Source of the DNA: an uncultured Collinsella sp.
GTDB lineage: Bacteria > Actinomycetota > Coriobacteriia > Coriobacteriales > Coriobacteriaceae
Length of the DNA: 5,430 nt
Direction: 5' to 3'
Assembly (NCBI GenBank): GCA_902478765.1
Contig: CABSMN010000100.1
Coordinates: forward strand, 1-5,430
The notes under the pieces are model-generated. The model saw only the letters and a program-made list of their open reading frames with translations. It had not been told where the DNA came from and made no database searches. The translations under genes and the position numbers were made by a program. Below are positions 4,587 to 5,430 of this stretch, piece after piece. Position 1 is the first letter of the stretch. Every line of letters begins with the position of its first letter.

Positions 4587-5430
4587 TTAGAGATATTCAA
4601 GGAAACGAGCCGCCGCAAGCGAAACGTCAGCGGTGCGGTATATGGCGTTGATCTGCCGATGAGGATGTCCCTCGAGCGGGCGCACGGCAACATCGAACTG
4701 GCAGCGGCGCAAGATGAGCGCCGGAAGAACGCTCACGCCCAGACCGTCTTCGACCATGGCCATAATCGCATAATCATCCCAGGTCGACAGCTTAGAGCGT
4801 ACCGCCAGGCCCGCGCGGCGAAACAGCGGCGTAATCTCGTCGTCGCTACCGCGTTCCAGCAGAATAAACTGCTCGTTGGCCAAATCGGCAAGAGAGACGA
4901 CCTCCGCGGTGGCAAGCGAGGAGTCCGCTGGCACCACGGCCATCAGCTCGTCTTGCGCCAACGGCCGCGACGCCATGCCGGCGCCGCGTGGTTCGCGCGG
5001 AATAAAGCCCAGGTCGCAGCGGCCTTCCGCCACCCATTGCTCAATCTCGGAGTAATCACCCATCAGCAGCTCGTAATCGACATCCGGGTGATCGGCGCGA
5101 AAGCGCGCGATCACCGACGGCAGCACGTGGGTCGCCACACTCGAAAACGTACCGATGCAGATTTTGCCGCGCATGAGCCCACGCATCTCATCCACCCGTC
5201 GCTGCAAGCGAGTGAATTCCTCGCAGAGCGCCTCGACAGCCGGCATGACCTGCCGCCCGTCGGCAGAAAGAGCCACGCCCTCGCGACTGCGGTCGAGCAC
5301 CTTAAAACCCCAGTCGGCCTCAAGATCGGCCACCATACGGCTCACGCCCGACTGCGAATAGCTCAGGCGCTCGGCAGCACGCGTAAAGCTTCCGGCGCGC
5401 ACCGTCTCCAGCAGCACCTGCATCTTTTGG
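4587..5430 (-). CDS. LysR-family transcriptional regulator (5' end beyond window)
   Basis: About 280 residues are visible. Numbering from the first in-window ATG (5423), the winged HTH covers roughly 1-60 with the family signature SFTRAAERLSYSQSGVSRMV (12-31) and VLDRSREGVALSADG (42-56). A linker helix covers 62-85. The co-inducer domain runs from GKICIGTFSSVATHVLPSV (86-104) to the end, with the typical CDLGFI and EDGLGVSVLP segments. The ATG at 5423 has no ribosome binding site before it (CCAAAAG), and LysR proteins usually have several residues before this point, so the true start probably lies just outside the window. It is cut by at most a few codons. The gene points the same way as the HTH-aminotransferase and is separated from it by 162 bases, so they may or may not be cotranscribed. 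LysR regulators often control a divergent gene, which would be beyond the right edge. The inducer and target are unknown. Confidence 0.93.
   Translation of the reverse strand, partial: QKMQVLLETVRAGSFTRAAERLSYSQSGVSRMVADLEADWGFKVLDRSREGVALSADGRQVMPAVEALCEEFTRLQRRVDEMRGLMRGKICIGTFSSVATHVLPSVIARFRADHPDVDYELLMGDYSEIEQWVAEGRCDLGFIPREPRGAGMASRPLAQDELMAVVPADSSLATAEVVSLADLANEQFILLERGSDDEITPLFRRAGLAVRSKLSTWDDYAIMAMVEDGLGVSVLPALILRRCQFDVAVRPLEGHPHRQINAIYRTADVSLAAARFLEYL

Noticed and set aside
4484..4693. 69-codon minus-strand frame overlapping the LysR 3' end
   Set aside because: It overlaps LysR coding sequence in another frame, has no ribosome binding site, and runs through the box cluster.

Overview
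The window is a high-GC bacterial contig end. Its dense codon use, strong AGGAGG-type ribosome binding sites and gene families (a glutamate/alanine-rich wHTH protein, a 136-residue deformylase and an HTH-aminotransferase fusion) suggest a gut actinobacterium of the Coriobacteriia, Collinsella-like. This placement is from memory of protein style, not from a search. The first 16 bases are not genomic. They match the end of the synthetic Tn5 mosaic-end adapter used in tagmentation libraries, so biological sequence starts at about base 17.

Layout. (1) 17-645, minus: the 5' part of a gene for an acidic N-terminal tract, a MarR-like winged helix and the start of an RGG-type tail, cut by the contig end. 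(2) 646-797: intergenic, with a possible -10 and GC-rich hairpins just before that gene's ribosome binding site. (3) 798-2213, minus: a 14-TM DHA2-type major facilitator exporter. (4) 2214-2417: divergent intergenic region with a strong dyad in the transporter leader and weak promoter candidates both ways. (5) 2418-2828, plus: a small peptide deformylase of a divergent clade. (6) 2844-2880: a bidirectional terminator between convergent genes. (7) 2904-4424, minus: an XRE-family HTH fused in frame to a complete AlaA-like class I aminotransferase. (8) 4425-4586: intergenic, with four copies of a GTTCAATT box. (9) 4587-5430, minus: a LysR-family regulator running off the right edge.

The most interesting part is 2904-4530. 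A PLP enzyme with all expected catalytic residues carries an N-terminal DNA-binding domain. Its upstream region holds a cluster of helically phased repeats that could be its own operator. A second well-formed Shine-Dalgarno plus ATG sits exactly at the domain junction and could yield a free 405-residue aminotransferase. Together these suggest a self-regulating enzyme with two translation products. The architecture is read directly from the sequence; the autoregulation and dual products are inference. The other genes look like separate transcription units with no clear shared pathway.
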